Shown: piece by piece, positions 1 to 8,854 of the stretch
How the letters are laid out: every line of letters starts with the position of its first letter
Position numbering within the stretch: position 1 is the first letter of the stretch
NCBI GenBank assembly: GCA_026413885.1
Contig: JAOAKA010000006.1
Location: 1 to 58,323 of the forward strand
Direction of reading: 5' to 3'
Origin: Sulfolobales archaeon
GTDB lineage: Archaea > Thermoproteota > Thermoprotei_A > Sulfolobales > NBVN01
DNA: 58,323 nucleotides
Notes under the pieces: generated by a model
What the model saw: only the letters and a program-made list of their open reading frames with translations
Database searches by the model: none
What the model was told of the DNA's origin: nothing
Translations under genes and position numbers: made by a program

Positions 1-389
1 CAGCACTAATAGCTTGGTCTGGTGGGTGGATATACTACATAAGACAGCTAGTAGTATCTGAAATGGGTCAAGACTACGTAACAACGGCACTAGCTAAAGG
101 ACTTGACGAGAAGTCTACTCTGAGGAAGCATGTAATACCGAATGTTAGACCCCCCATCGTGATATCTCTAGCGTACACAATACCTGGTATATTTGGTGGT
201 GCTATAATATTCGAGATCATCTCCAACTGGCCTGGTGTAGCTTACTTCTCATATCAAGCACTACTCAACTGGGACTTCCCAGTGATGTCAGCTTTCTTCA
301 CCATATCGGCATTCCTAACTGTTGTCTCACTATTTGTAGCTGAGATGGTGTTAGTAGCTATAGACCCTAGGATAAGAACAGGTGGTTAA
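1..389 (+). CDS. ABC transporter permease, DppB/OppB type (5' truncated)
   Basis: C-terminal part of a membrane permease of the dipeptide/oligopeptide ABC importer family; the gene begins before the window and the first complete codon is at base 3. Visible are the end of a membrane helix and the cytoplasmic coupling loop (EMGQDYVTTALAKGL followed by KHVIPNVRPP), the position where the EAA-type motif that docks on the ATPase is found in this family. Two or three hydrophobic helices and a short tail (DPRIRTGG) follow. It overlaps the start of the next permease by 8 bases, so both are in one operon. The transported substrate cannot be read from the sequence; peptides or oligosaccharides are both known for this family. 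Confidence 0.85.
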   Translation, partial: ALIAWSGGWIYYIRQLVVSEMGQDYVTTALAKGLDEKSTLRKHVIPNVRPPIVISLAYTIPGIFGGAIIFEIISNWPGVAYFSYQALLNWDFPVMSAFFTISAFLTVVSLFVAEMVLVAIDPRIRTGG

Positions 390-2013
390 AGTGGCTCGTA
401 CCGCGGGTGCATCGCGAATAAAGTCTAGCACCACACTCGGACTAGCTAGACTTGTGGAAATAGCAGTACTAGTCTTCAGAAAGAAGAGTGCTGCAGCAGG
501 TATAACTCTAATAGTCGTATTGGTACTCCTGGGAGGTCTAGCACCACTACTAACTCCATACAGCCCAGTACTAAGAGATGTAGTGGCTGCAGATTTTGCT
601 ATACCGGACTGGGCAGCACTACCCGATACACCACGCAACATAGTTGAAACACTCAGAAACTTCGAAATCAAGAGTAGAGTCATTAAGGGAGACGTGGAGA
701 TAAATGTAGTACGAGCAGAAGAAGGCTTCGAGATAGAGTTTACAGGAAGTGGTTACGCTAGCTTACTACTAGTATCTAAAGAATACATAACATATCCATA
801 TAGACCAGCCAAATCTCTAGATACGAGAATAGCGTTCAACGTAACCTACCTGGAGGGTAGGTCTGAAGCTTGGTACAACGTAGATACCTTGATACTCAAT
901 AGAGAGCTGCTAGAGAGAGACGAAAAGAGAGTTCTAGAGGTAGTGATGCCCGGAGGTAGAGTCACTAAAGTCGAGATCCCTAGAGGAGTATACTCTCTAT
1001 ACGATATAGTCACAACTAGAATTGGGTGGATATACCAGTACTACAAGGGAACTATAAGAGTTTCAGCAGCAGCAGTACTGCCCAACCCAATGAGAAACAT
1101 GCTCCAGCCGTACATACTGTCAATCCAAGACGTAGAGCTGAGGGAAAGGGCTAAGCAACATTTTGGTGAAGTAAACGCCGCACGCGACCTCGTATTGGAG
1201 AAAAATACTAGACTCTATATAGCAGTAAATATAACTTACTACTGCGACCCGATGGACTTCCTGATGAGGTGTAAAGACGGCTCACTCAAAATAAGCTACG
1301 CCCCTGTGAGAGTGTTTATTAAGGGTGACGCATTCGGGGTCCTAGGCACGACGGCCTACGGAAACGATGTCTGGACTCAGTTTATCTATGGGGCTAGAAG
1401 TGCTGTTGTCCTAGGAGTAGCTGTAGCTACTGTAACTACTCTAGTAGCACTAGTCTTCGGGCTGGTGGCAGGCTATAGAGCTGGAACACACACAGATCAC
1501 TCGATAACACTACTCACAGATATAATATACTTCATACCAGTAATTCCACTAGTCATGATTGTTGGTCTAGTATTTGGGAGAACCCTGTGGAATATCTACG
1601 CAGTTCTAATAGCCACCGCCTGGCCGGGTGGTGCTAGAATCATCAGACAGTGGACTATGACTCTGAGAAGCAGTCTCTATGTCGAGGCAGCTAAAGCTCT
1701 CGGAGCTAGTGAGTGGAGGATAATGATAAAACACATAGCACCACAGCTAGTGCCGTACTTAGTATATAGAATTGTGATGTCTGTACCTGGAGTAGTGTTC
1801 TTTGAAGCAGCAATACAGCTGCTAGGCTTCGGAGACCCAGAAGCAGCTACCTGGGGTAGAATGATTAATGAAGCCTACTACCAGGGAGCTCTACTAATGA
1901 ACGCATGGTGGTGGATAGTTCCACCGATTGCCGGTCTAATAATGTTAGCAGCAGGATTCGTACTCTTCGGTATGGCTCTAGACGAGATCGTTAACCCGAG
2001 ACTGAGAAGGTAG
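382..2013 (+). CDS. ABC transporter permease, DppC/OppC type with large external insertion
   Basis: Second permease of the peptide-type importer, 543 aa. Residues 39-56 form the first membrane helix. About 255 residues follow with no obvious helix, and the conserved permease domain starts near residue 315 (GDAFGVLGTTAYGNDVW). The EAA-type coupling motif is near residues 434-455 (YVEAAKALGASEWR). Bacterial DppC proteins are about 300 aa, so the region between helix 1 and the domain is enlarged and should face outside the cell. The start is GTG at 382, overlapping the upstream stop; a GTG at 391 is an alternative. The insertion reads as normal coding sequence without a frameshift, so I take it as genuine. 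Confidence 0.88.
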   Translation: MVKVARTAGASRIKSSTTLGLARLVEIAVLVFRKKSAAAGITLIVVLVLLGGLAPLLTPYSPVLRDVVAADFAIPDWAALPDTPRNIVETLRNFEIKSRVIKGDVEINVVRAEEGFEIEFTGSGYASLLLVSKEYITYPYRPAKSLDTRIAFNVTYLEGRSEAWYNVDTLILNRELLERDEKRVLEVVMPGGRVTKVEIPRGVYSLYDIVTTRIGWIYQYYKGTIRVSAAAVLPNPMRNMLQPYILSIQDVELRERAKQHFGEVNAARDLVLEKNTRLYIAVNITYYCDPMDFLMRCKDGSLKISYAPVRVFIKGDAFGVLGTTAYGNDVWTQFIYGARSAVVLGVAVATVTTLVALVFGLVAGYRAGTHTDHSITLLTDIIYFIPVIPLVMIVGLVFGRTLWNIYAVLIATAWPGGARIIRQWTMTLRSSLYVEAAKALGASEWRIMIKHIAPQLVPYLVYRIVMSVPGVVFFEAAIQLLGFGDPEAATWGRMINEAYYQGALLMNAWWWIVPPIAGLIMLAAGFVLFGMALDEIVNPRLRR

Positions 2014-2054
2014 TAGACTACCGCCTACTTATACAATAACACCTACAAGCTTTT

Positions 2055-2097
2055 TGCCTATATATCGCTCACCTACGAGTATCTCAAGGTGTACTAG
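2055..2097 (+). promoter_or_regulatory. Promoter and ribosome binding site for the small membrane protein genes
   Basis: A TATA-like stretch (CCTATATATC, near 2057-2066) lies about 35 bases before the TTG start at 2098. An AAGGTG ribosome binding site ends 6 bases before that TTG, which supports TTG as the real start. Confidence 0.5.
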
Positions 2098-2367
2098 TTG
2101 GAGGACCTCCTGATACTAGCTGGGATAGTGGCTCTAGCTGTTTTACTTATGTATGTGTTCGAGTACTACAGGCCTTTAATTCTAGCTATTCTACTAGCCT
2201 ACCTATCTTTCCCAATATACTGGTTCATAGCCTCTCTCGAGATAGACCCCCTACTGAGAATAGCTCTGCAGATAGCTGTCTTCATGGTCATCTTCGGCTC
2301 CGTACTGTATATGGTTATAAGCTACCTATATAAGATAAGAGCGAGGACTTATGAAGCTAAGAGATAG
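2098..2367 (+). CDS. Small membrane protein (89 aa)
   Basis: I do not recognise a family. The 89-residue product is almost entirely hydrophobic, with three predicted membrane helices (roughly residues 4-20, 25-47 and 53-78) and a short basic tail (YKIRARTYEAKR). The TTG start is supported by a GGTG motif 6 bases upstream. It overlaps the next membrane gene by 17 bases, so the two are co-transcribed and probably act together in the membrane. It lies just after the peptide-type permeases but has its own TATA-like sequence, so a role in that transporter is not implied. Confidence 0.65.
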   Translation: MEDLLILAGIVALAVLLMYVFEYYRPLILAILLAYLSFPIYWFIASLEIDPLLRIALQIAVFMVIFGSVLYMVISYLYKIRARTYEAKR

Positions 2368-2764
2368 TGTAGCAACGACTCTAATCTGCACGGCGCTACT
2401 AGGGCTTACAGCTACACTACTCAGTCACGTAATCTCTGAGAGAATATTTGCACCAGCAGTAGCTGGAGTTATAGCAGGTCTCACACTAACATATCTAGTT
2501 ATTAGACTTGGAGGAGGATTCACAGATATAGCTGTAATTGGAGCACTAGCTTCACTAGCGGGAACCCTACTCTCAACGCTAATCTACTTCTTGATAGTGG
2601 GACTCCAGTGGCAGGCGATGAGCTACTGGACAGCTCTAGAGTACCTGACCATGATGATTAGGTCCGGGGTATTCATAGTTCGCTTTCTAACGGACTTCAT
2701 CATCGGGTCAGCAGCTCTCTTAAGCTCTGCTGGACTAGTAGCCGTTATAGTTGTCGGTGAGTAG
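2351..2764 (+). CDS. Membrane protein of unknown function (137 aa)
   Basis: The product is a 137-residue hydrophobic protein with about four membrane helices and glycine-rich turns (RLGGGFTDIAVIGALASLAG). The layout resembles small uncharacterised archaeal membrane proteins of the DUF5518 sort, but I cannot assign a family with confidence. The ATG start follows a GAGG motif at a spacing of 4 bases and overlaps the preceding 89-aa membrane gene. The two form a small operon that converges on the nucleotidyltransferase gene on the other strand. Confidence 0.65.
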   Translation: MKLRDSVATTLICTALLGLTATLLSHVISERIFAPAVAGVIAGLTLTYLVIRLGGGFTDIAVIGALASLAGTLLSTLIYFLIVGLQWQAMSYWTALEYLTMMIRSGVFIVRFLTDFIIGSAALLSSAGLVAVIVVGE

Positions 2765-2778
2765 ATGTATAGCACACG

Positions 2779-4077
2779 TTAAAGCCAGGTCTCCCTACTT
2801 ATAGGGCACTCACTCGGAGGTAGAGTAGAGATAGTTCCATCAGACTTGACGACACTGCACGGTGGGATATCTTCGTAAAGTACTAGCCCGGGGAAGACTC
2901 TGGAGTAAGCACCTATCTTAACGCCCGGATTTATAGATACGTTAACACCTGTCTTAACGTATCCACCCACTAGAGCACCGAGCTTCCTCCTACCTGTAGA
3001 CACCTTCACCTTCTTAACTGCTACTTTAATCTCTCGGTCATCGAGTCTCAGATTAGCTGTGATAGTTCCAGCACCTAAGTTACTGTGCTCACAGATTATG
3101 GAGTCACCTATGTAGGATAGATGTGAAGCATGAACTCCCTCCATAACTATACTCTCCTTAACTTCAACAGAGAACCCTATTCTAGCTTCATTCATCACGA
3201 TAGTACCTGGTCTAATGTAGGCATTAGGACCCACTCTAGCTCCCTTACCGATGAACACCGGTCCCTCGACGTAGGTACCAGAGAGAATCTCAGCATTCTC
3301 ACCTACGTAGATAGGACCCCTAATTCTAACACTCTCTTCGATATCGCCGAAGATAGCTGTAGTCTTCACCTTCTCGTAGAGAATTTCCTTACAGAAGTCT
3401 AAGTACCTCCAAGACCTACCCAAGTCTCTCCAGTAGGTTAGCTCTCGAACTCTGACTGTAGACCCTCCCCGCACTAGAAGTCTGAGAGCGTCAGTTAGCT
3501 CATACTCACCTCTAGGACTTAACTCTATCTTCTCTAGGTAAGTAGCTATATCGACAGCTAGTCTATATATTCCAGCATTAACGAGGTTGGATGCGGGCTG
3601 CGGCGGCTTCTCGATAACTTCCTCTAGCTCTCCAGTAGACTTAGTCACTAAGACACCGTAGTCGCGTGAGTCTCCTACTCTATATCCAGCAACTAGATAG
3701 GGGTGGGAACTCTCAGCTATCTCCTTGAGGTCGTCAACAGAGTACGCAGAGTCTACGTAAATCACTAATACATCTCCTCTGCTAACAGTCTCTAAACCCT
3801 TCAGAAGTGCGTGACCACTGCCGAGAGGTGCCCCTTGATCGACCACCTCGATATCGAAGGGATATCTGTCCTCAACAGACTTCAGTTTCTCTCTAACTTT
3901 TTCCATCATGTAGCTAGCTACAACTACTACTCTCTTTATCGTGCTGACTTTGGTGAGGTTATCTAGGTGGTACTCTATGAGAGTTCTATCGAGAATAGGT
4001 ATGAGTGGCTTAGGTCTCGTATGCGTTATAGGCTCTAGACCTCTACCAAATCCAGCAGCTAGTATCACAGCCTCCAA
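2779..4077 (-). CDS. GlmU-like sugar-1-phosphate nucleotidylyltransferase with hexapeptide acyltransferase domain
   Basis: Two-domain cytoplasmic enzyme, 432 aa. Residues 1-230 are a nucleotidyltransferase domain with the N-terminal signature LAAGFGRGLEPIT followed by RPKPLIPI, which binds the NTP and sugar phosphate. Residues about 245-410 are a left-handed beta-helix of hexapeptide repeats (IYVGENAEI, VFIGKGARVG, SIINPGVKIG-like turns). This architecture is typical of archaeal enzymes making UDP-GlcNAc, or of glucose-1-phosphate thymidylyltransferases with an added acetyltransferase domain. The substrate therefore stays open (GlcNAc-1-P/UTP or Glc-1-P/dTTP), and the acetyltransferase activity is inferred. 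It fits a role in glycan precursor supply together with the epimerase at 22 kb and the glycosyltransferase at 30 kb. Confidence 0.85.
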   Translation of the reverse strand: MEAVILAAGFGRGLEPITHTRPKPLIPILDRTLIEYHLDNLTKVSTIKRVVVVASYMMEKVREKLKSVEDRYPFDIEVVDQGAPLGSGHALLKGLETVSRGDVLVIYVDSAYSVDDLKEIAESSHPYLVAGYRVGDSRDYGVLVTKSTGELEEVIEKPPQPASNLVNAGIYRLAVDIATYLEKIELSPRGEYELTDALRLLVRGGSTVRVRELTYWRDLGRSWRYLDFCKEILYEKVKTTAIFGDIEESVRIRGPIYVGENAEILSGTYVEGPVFIGKGARVGPNAYIRPGTIVMNEARIGFSVEVKESIVMEGVHASHLSYIGDSIICEHSNLGAGTITANLRLDDREIKVAVKKVKVSTGRRKLGALVGGYVKTGVNVSINPGVKIGAYSRVFPGLVLYEDIPPCSVVKSDGTISTLPPSECPISRETWL

Positions 4078-4140
4078 TACTTGAACCTAGACGTACAGTA
4101 ATTTAGGAGATAAATAAAATAGCGACAAAACACAGCTAGC

Positions 4141-4914
4141 TTAAGGAACTTGAAGTCCCATACTCTTTAAAATCATCCTCAAAGCAATGAAGGTTAGTGC
4201 TACTGAGAACCCTCTCTTCAGAGTTCTCGAGCTAGCTTTCCTAGCCAATCTAGCACCTATTTGAGCTCCAACAACTAGTGAGGGAGCTAGAGCAGCTAAA
4301 AGTAGGATATCGACATTCCCGAGAGTGTAGTGAGTTACTGCAGAAGTTACTGAAGTTAGAGTTATAGACATAGAGGAAGTTGCGACAGCTTGATGCATAA
4401 CGACTCCAAGATACGTTAGTAGAGGAACGTTTACGACCCCTCCCCCAACACCGAAGAGCCCAGAGACCAGACCAGCTAGAACACCACCTCCAAGTAGCAG
4501 AGAGAGACTTCGATTACCCCACTCTAACTGACTACGTGTTGACGCAGTATTCTTTTTATTTTCAGCAACAGCTGTTCTAAAGGCTACCACTAGTAGTACT
4601 ACTCCAAACATTAGTCTCAGCGTATTAACGTCTAAATACTTAGTTAAGTGAGCACCTAAGTACGCTGAAGCCACCGCCGTTGTAGATATGAGAATCCCCG
4701 CTCTATACTGTACATATCCGTACTTTGTGTAAGCTATGGTAGCAGATACCGCGTTGAAAAACACAGCTGCGGCTGAAGTCCCGATAGCTATCTTGATGTC
4801 AACTCCAGCTATGTTTAGTAGAGGCACCATGAGAAAGCCCCCACCGAGTCCTAACATAGATCCAATAGTACCTGCAGCAAGACCTATTAGAGGAGCAATG
4901 AGATGTATCATCAT
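4141..4914 (-). CDS. TauE/SafE family sulfite/sulfonate-type membrane exporter
   Basis: A 257-residue integral membrane protein with about eight helices arranged as two similar halves. Each half begins with the family hallmark glycine-rich loop: GLGGGFLMVPLL near residues 21-33 and GVGGGVVNVPLL near 155-167. The family (TauE/SafE/TSUP) exports or imports sulfur-containing anions and other small organic anions; the specific substrate is not visible here. It stands alone between the GlmU-like enzyme and the DUF58 cluster, all on the minus strand. The start has two consecutive ATG codons and the first is used here. Confidence 0.85.
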   Translation of the reverse strand: MMIHLIAPLIGLAAGTIGSMLGLGGGFLMVPLLNIAGVDIKIAIGTSAAAVFFNAVSATIAYTKYGYVQYRAGILISTTAVASAYLGAHLTKYLDVNTLRLMFGVVLLVVAFRTAVAENKKNTASTRSQLEWGNRSLSLLLGGGVLAGLVSGLFGVGGGVVNVPLLTYLGVVMHQAVATSSMSITLTSVTSAVTHYTLGNVDILLLAALAPSLVVGAQIGARLARKASSRTLKRGFSVALTFIALRMILKSMGLQVP

Positions 4915-4954
4915 TATCTACACACACAATATTGAAGTATCTGTAAATAAGCAT

Positions 4955-6250
4955 CTATACAGATAGTGAGCGCACTAAAAACTCCAGAAGATCGTCATAG
5001 TAGAAACGTGAAACTCTAGCGATCGAGGAGAGACTCGAAGTAGTTACTCTAAGAGATCTAGCTAACTCAGCTAGGTCATCGGCGGAGGGCTCGCCTAGAG
5101 TTACTCTGATAACCTCCGGTGACACTAGGGTGAAAATAGGTTCGTGTCCCAAGTTCCTCACGATGTTGACTACTATTCTTCCAGCAGCTATATCTACATC
5201 AGACTCCGGCTCACCTAGGTATATGACGATGCTTCTACCGGGAACCTCAGATAGTAGTTTAACTGATGTCCAGAGTGCTGATCTATAGGTTAGATAGCGG
5301 TTTCGAGATTCTTCACTCCAGCTAACGTAGGAAAAGTATTCAGCTAGGTGGGCTAAGTCATCGATACTTCGAATCCTCACAAATACCGGTAGAGGTGGAT
5401 TCTGCTGTGAGACTACTGACACAATAACCTCTGTTCCTCGCCTAACTAGCTCAGCCACTATCTTTAAGAGCTCGCTGACTAAAGCATCAAAAGCCTCTGA
5501 GAACTCCCTGAAGAATCTCTCCGATATCGGTATAACTAGAAGAACCCTCCTGAAGACCTCTCTCTCAAATGTCTTAACTACGAGTCTCCCAGTTCTCGAT
5601 GAAGCCTTCCAATCTACGTGTCTGAGTTCGTCTCCAGGTCTATACTCTCTATTACCGTAGAACTGAGTGCCGGACCCGATTCTACCTGTGTAGCTCAAAC
5701 CTATATCGTAGGGGACTCCAGCTCTAGAGAGAGACACAGCGGCATCAACTCTAGGGACAACCCTCAGAACTAAGTCTGCTTTAACTATAACCCTGAAGAC
5801 TAATGCGAAAGCCTTCACTCTAGCCACCAGCTGTACATCACTAACTCTGTGTAGACCTACTCGAGCTAGAGCAGCTAAGTCTACACGTAGAGATCCCCCT
5901 CTCCTGGAAGTCTTTAAACTGACTATCGAGACACCCATACTCCCAGTGAGTTTAGCTTCTGAGACATCGACTGCGGGAGATAGCCACGAGGTCAAAACCA
6001 CTGAGATCGTAAACGACTCACTAGCTACTAGTAAATCTCTCTCAACACCCAGAAAGCACTCAGCTCTCGCTTTTGGAATAACTCTCTCTAGTACTACAGA
6101 TAGAGATGTGTATGCAGTTAAAACCGCAAGCAGGTATCTAGCAAGAAAGCCTTCAATATATATAAAGAAAACAGAAAAACCAACTAACACCGAGAGTAGC
6201 GCAATACTTAGAGATCTCTCGATTACTATAGTTGAGGAAGAGGCTCTCAA
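4955..6250 (-). CDS. DUF58 domain protein of the MoxR cluster
   Basis: 431 residues. Two N-terminal membrane helices (about residues 13-48) are followed by an extracytoplasmic or beta-rich segment and then the DUF58 signature YRPGDELRHVDWKASSRTG near residues 200-218. The C-terminal half has a von Willebrand A-like character. DUF58 proteins are encoded with MoxR ATPases, which are thought to act as chaperones or activators for them. The MoxR gene is immediately upstream. TTG at 6250 is the first conventional start. An in-frame ATA at 6256, overlapping the MoxR stop as ATAG and lying 8 bases after a GAGGTG motif, may be the real one. Confidence 0.85.
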   Translation of the reverse strand: MRASSSTIVIERSLSIALLSVLVGFSVFFIYIEGFLARYLLAVLTAYTSLSVVLERVIPKARAECFLGVERDLLVASESFTISVVLTSWLSPAVDVSEAKLTGSMGVSIVSLKTSRRGGSLRVDLAALARVGLHRVSDVQLVARVKAFALVFRVIVKADLVLRVVPRVDAAVSLSRAGVPYDIGLSYTGRIGSGTQFYGNREYRPGDELRHVDWKASSRTGRLVVKTFEREVFRRVLLVIPISERFFREFSEAFDALVSELLKIVAELVRRGTEVIVSVVSQQNPPLPVFVRIRSIDDLAHLAEYFSYVSWSEESRNRYLTYRSALWTSVKLLSEVPGRSIVIYLGEPESDVDIAAGRIVVNIVRNLGHEPIFTLVSPEVIRVTLGEPSADDLAELARSLRVTTSSLSSIARVSRFYYDDLLEFLVRSLSV

Positions 6251-6252
6251 CT

Positions 6253-7200
6253 CTATGGTCTCGGCACCTCGGTCTTACTTAAGACATCTCTCACTAGTGA
6301 CTCCTTCCTCATAGGACCATTTGAAACTAGCTCCGGCTTTATCACAATTCTGTGAGGTATTACGTACATCGACGCAAGCTTGACGTCATCTGGAATAACG
6401 TACCTTCTGCCGTCAGATAGAGCTAGTGCTCTAGATAGTAAGAGCAGCATAGCGGCCCCTCTAGGGCTGAGTCCAAATCTAACTGCTCTATGGGAATTGA
6501 GGTTTTCTGAAATCCTTATTACGTAGTCAATCAAGGAGTCGTCGACCCAGACTTCTCTAAGCTCCTTTCTAGCTTCGAGAATTTCCTCCATACTTACTAC
6601 AGGCTTGAGGTTTCTAAGTCCTTCCTCAATTGCTTCGATGTCAGACTTCAGAAGCTTCTTCATGCCCTCCCGACTCAGTGAACCCATAGGTAGCCTCATT
6701 AAGAATCTATCTAGTTGAGCTTCCGGCAGGGGGAATACTCCCTCAACCTCTATAGGATTCATAGTTGCTAGAACCGTGAATGGATTCGGCAATGTAAATA
6801 AGTCACCCTCTATAGTTACCTGTCTTTCCTGCATAGCTTCCAGAAGTGCTGACTGAGTTCTAGGTGAAGCTCTATTTACTTCGTCAACTAAGACTATATT
6901 TGCGTGTATAGGTCCTAACAACACCTTGAAGTCCCCAGACTTCTGGTCGAATACCTTGCTTCCAACTATATCAGCCGGCAGGAGGTCTGGAGTCATCTGT
7001 ATTCTACTGAACTTCAGACCCATAGCTTTAGCAGCTGATTTAGCTGTGAGAGTCTTAGCTACTCCCGGGATTCCTTCAACGAGAACGTGGCCTCCAGCAA
7101 TAACCGCTAAAACCAGCATTTTAACATGCTCTTCTCTCTCGACTAAGAAGCTGCCGCAGACTTCAGCAACCTTCTCAACTACGCTTCTAACTCTAGTCAT
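6253..7200 (-). CDS. MoxR-type AAA+ ATPase
   Basis: 315 residues with a full AAA+ core: Walker A GIPGVAKT (about 39-46), Walker B ILVDEVNRA-like (NIVLVDEVNRASPRTQ, about 100-115) and sensor 1 TMNP (about 147-150), followed by the MoxR lid domain with SPRGA near residue 247. MoxR ATPases are cytoplasmic assembly or activation factors working with membrane-bound DUF58/VWA proteins. The DUF58 gene follows at once, and the divergent genes from 7286 encode DUF4129- and DUF4350-like partners, the usual neighbourhood of this family. ATG start at 7200 with a purine-rich GGATGA motif upstream. Confidence 0.93.
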   Translation of the reverse strand: MTRVRSVVEKVAEVCGSFLVEREEHVKMLVLAVIAGGHVLVEGIPGVAKTLTAKSAAKAMGLKFSRIQMTPDLLPADIVGSKVFDQKSGDFKVLLGPIHANIVLVDEVNRASPRTQSALLEAMQERQVTIEGDLFTLPNPFTVLATMNPIEVEGVFPLPEAQLDRFLMRLPMGSLSREGMKKLLKSDIEAIEEGLRNLKPVVSMEEILEARKELREVWVDDSLIDYVIRISENLNSHRAVRFGLSPRGAAMLLLLSRALALSDGRRYVIPDDVKLASMYVIPHRIVIKPELVSNGPMRKESLVRDVLSKTEVPRP

Positions 7201-7285
7201 ATATCTTCATCCACGCGGGTAATCTAGACTTACTGAACTCCAAATCTATCTCTAAGATAAATAAGCTCTAAAACTTTAAAGTAGG
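7201..7285. promoter_or_regulatory. Divergent promoter region between MoxR and DUF4129-like genes
   Basis: This 85-bp interval separates two head-to-head halves of the MoxR cluster. A TATA-like GATAAATAAG near 7254-7263 lies about 25 bases before the GTG at 7286, which suggests a nearly leaderless rightward transcript. I see no clear palindromic operator. Confidence 0.4.
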
Positions 7286-8854
7286 GTGCTGAAGCTAGTG
7301 AAAGGTGTTCTACTACTAGTCTTCATCGTGTTGAACATCTTCCAAGCCGCATCGAGTAGGCATTTAAATAAGTCTCCAGAAGAGTATCTGAGAGATGCTG
7401 TAGCTCTCGAAGTCCTGAACTCGTGGCTGAAGAAGTGCCTTAACTTAAGCTTTGAGTTCTCCACACCTACAGCACTCACCGAGCGGAAGCTACAAGTACT
7501 ACTCGAGACCTATATAGAGATTATTGCCAGTAGCTCTAGACTAGAGGTGCTTACCGTAGGAGGTGAGCATCTGAGAGCTCTACAAATACTTGTAAATAGG
7601 TCTGAGGAACTACAGCCTAGCTTACTAAAGAAAGTTCTTTCAACATCTATCTCTAGCTTAATTCTTAGTGGAGTACCGTACGACCTAGTAGATGAAGCTA
7701 CGAGTAATCCATCAGTTAGCTCGATCTTAAAGCTCCTCGCCTACGTCAGCAGGCTCTCGGAACTAAGCTCATGTTTAAAAGATGTAGTCACCGGGGTACT
7801 CTACTTCGGACTTCAGCTAGAGAGAGGAGATATCGAGAAAGCGAGAACTGTAGCTGAAGAAATTTTAAACACTAGGTCCATATTCTTAGGCACCATTCTC
7901 GTATTTACACTGGAATACCCACCTCCGAGACTTAGAGCTACTGCTAGACCCATAGATATCTCAGAGGAAGTTGTTGAAAAACTCGTGTATGTTCTCAGCA
8001 AGTACGATGTAGATATAGGTGAGTTTCTAGCAAGATACAGTATTTCCGAGCTCTTAGAGTTATTTGAGACTGTAGGCAGTATCGAAGACTTAGAGCTAGT
8101 TCTACGTAAGATAGATTACAGTAACTACAGCTCTACTTCAATTAATTACGAACTCCTGGGGGATATAGATGAAGATGTGTTTAAATACCCACTAGGTGGA
8201 GATAGGTCTTCACAGAGAACTGTAGGTGGAGGTAATCTCTCAAGCAATTCTAGCGTAGTAGAGATAGATATTAGTGTAGTACGATACGATGTAGATAAAT
8301 TAGTGAGTAAAATACCGCAGCGTGTGCTAGCATCGGCTCTTGATACAATAAGTAGAGCTACTCTCAGTCTGGATGAGAGTAAATACAGGCAGTTAACTAG
8401 AGATAGAGACACTCATCACCTGGAGGTACGCAGTAAGTCTCCGGAGTGGGGTACAGCAGCTGTGTTACTAGCGGCGGCTGTTTTCCTCGGGCTTCTATCT
8501 CTATACGTACTCCACAGAGACTTAAGTAGGTCCTCACTCTCCAGTAGAGCAGCGAGTAGAGACATGAAGACGAATTCTACAGCTAGCTTAAACCCTGCGG
8601 TAGAGTTATTCTGGAGTACTGTGACATATCTAGCAGCAGCTACTAAAGTAGAAATTCTGCCTTCTGAAACCCACCGCGAGATAGTTGAGAAACTAGAGTC
8701 TCGTGTAGACAGCATCACCTCAGCTGCTTTAAGAAAGCTGGGTAAGCTGTATGAGTTAGTTAGGTTCTCACAAGATAGAGTGCAGCACTCTCTCGAGAGA
8801 GATCTAGAGGTTTTGGGGAAGATTCTATGGAGAGTGAAGACTTCTCTAAAGTAG
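7286..8854 (+). CDS. DUF4129-like membrane-anchored protein of the MoxR cluster
   Basis: 522 residues. An N-terminal hydrophobic segment (residues 3-18, signal or anchor) leads into a largely helical extracytoplasmic region of about 350 residues. A membrane helix follows at about 387-410 (TAAVLLAAAVFLGLLSLYVL). The last 110 residues (VELFWSTVTYLAAATKVEILPSETHREI is the region) resemble the DUF4129 cytoplasmic domain, where a conserved T/S-P-x-E-type stretch occurs. Placement next to MoxR/DUF58 supports this. The GTG start is preceded by a TATA box at leaderless distance. It overlaps the next gene by 28 bases. The family call rests on context plus a weak C-terminal resemblance. Confidence 0.65.
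   Translation: MLKLVKGVLLLVFIVLNIFQAASSRHLNKSPEEYLRDAVALEVLNSWLKKCLNLSFEFSTPTALTERKLQVLLETYIEIIASSSRLEVLTVGGEHLRALQILVNRSEELQPSLLKKVLSTSISSLILSGVPYDLVDEATSNPSVSSILKLLAYVSRLSELSSCLKDVVTGVLYFGLQLERGDIEKARTVAEEILNTRSIFLGTILVFTLEYPPPRLRATARPIDISEEVVEKLVYVLSKYDVDIGEFLARYSISELLELFETVGSIEDLELVLRKIDYSNYSSTSINYELLGDIDEDVFKYPLGGDRSSQRTVGGGNLSSNSSVVEIDISVVRYDVDKLVSKIPQRVLASALDTISRATLSLDESKYRQLTRDRDTHHLEVRSKSPEWGTAAVLLAAAVFLGLLSLYVLHRDLSRSSLSSRAASRDMKTNSTASLNPAVELFWSTVTYLAAATKVEILPSETHREIVEKLESRVDSITSAALRKLGKLYELVRFSQDRVQHSLERDLEVLGKILWRVKTSLK

Noticed and set aside
382-2013. Frameshift or fusion artefact as cause of the long DppC-like protein
   Set aside because: The frame is continuous, with host codon use across the insertion and intact domains at both ends.
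5946-6314. Plus-strand ORF of 122 codons antisense to DUF58/MoxR
   Set aside because: It lies fully over recognised genes on the other strand and shows no domain; such shadows are frequent here because antisense stop codons are rare in this codon style.
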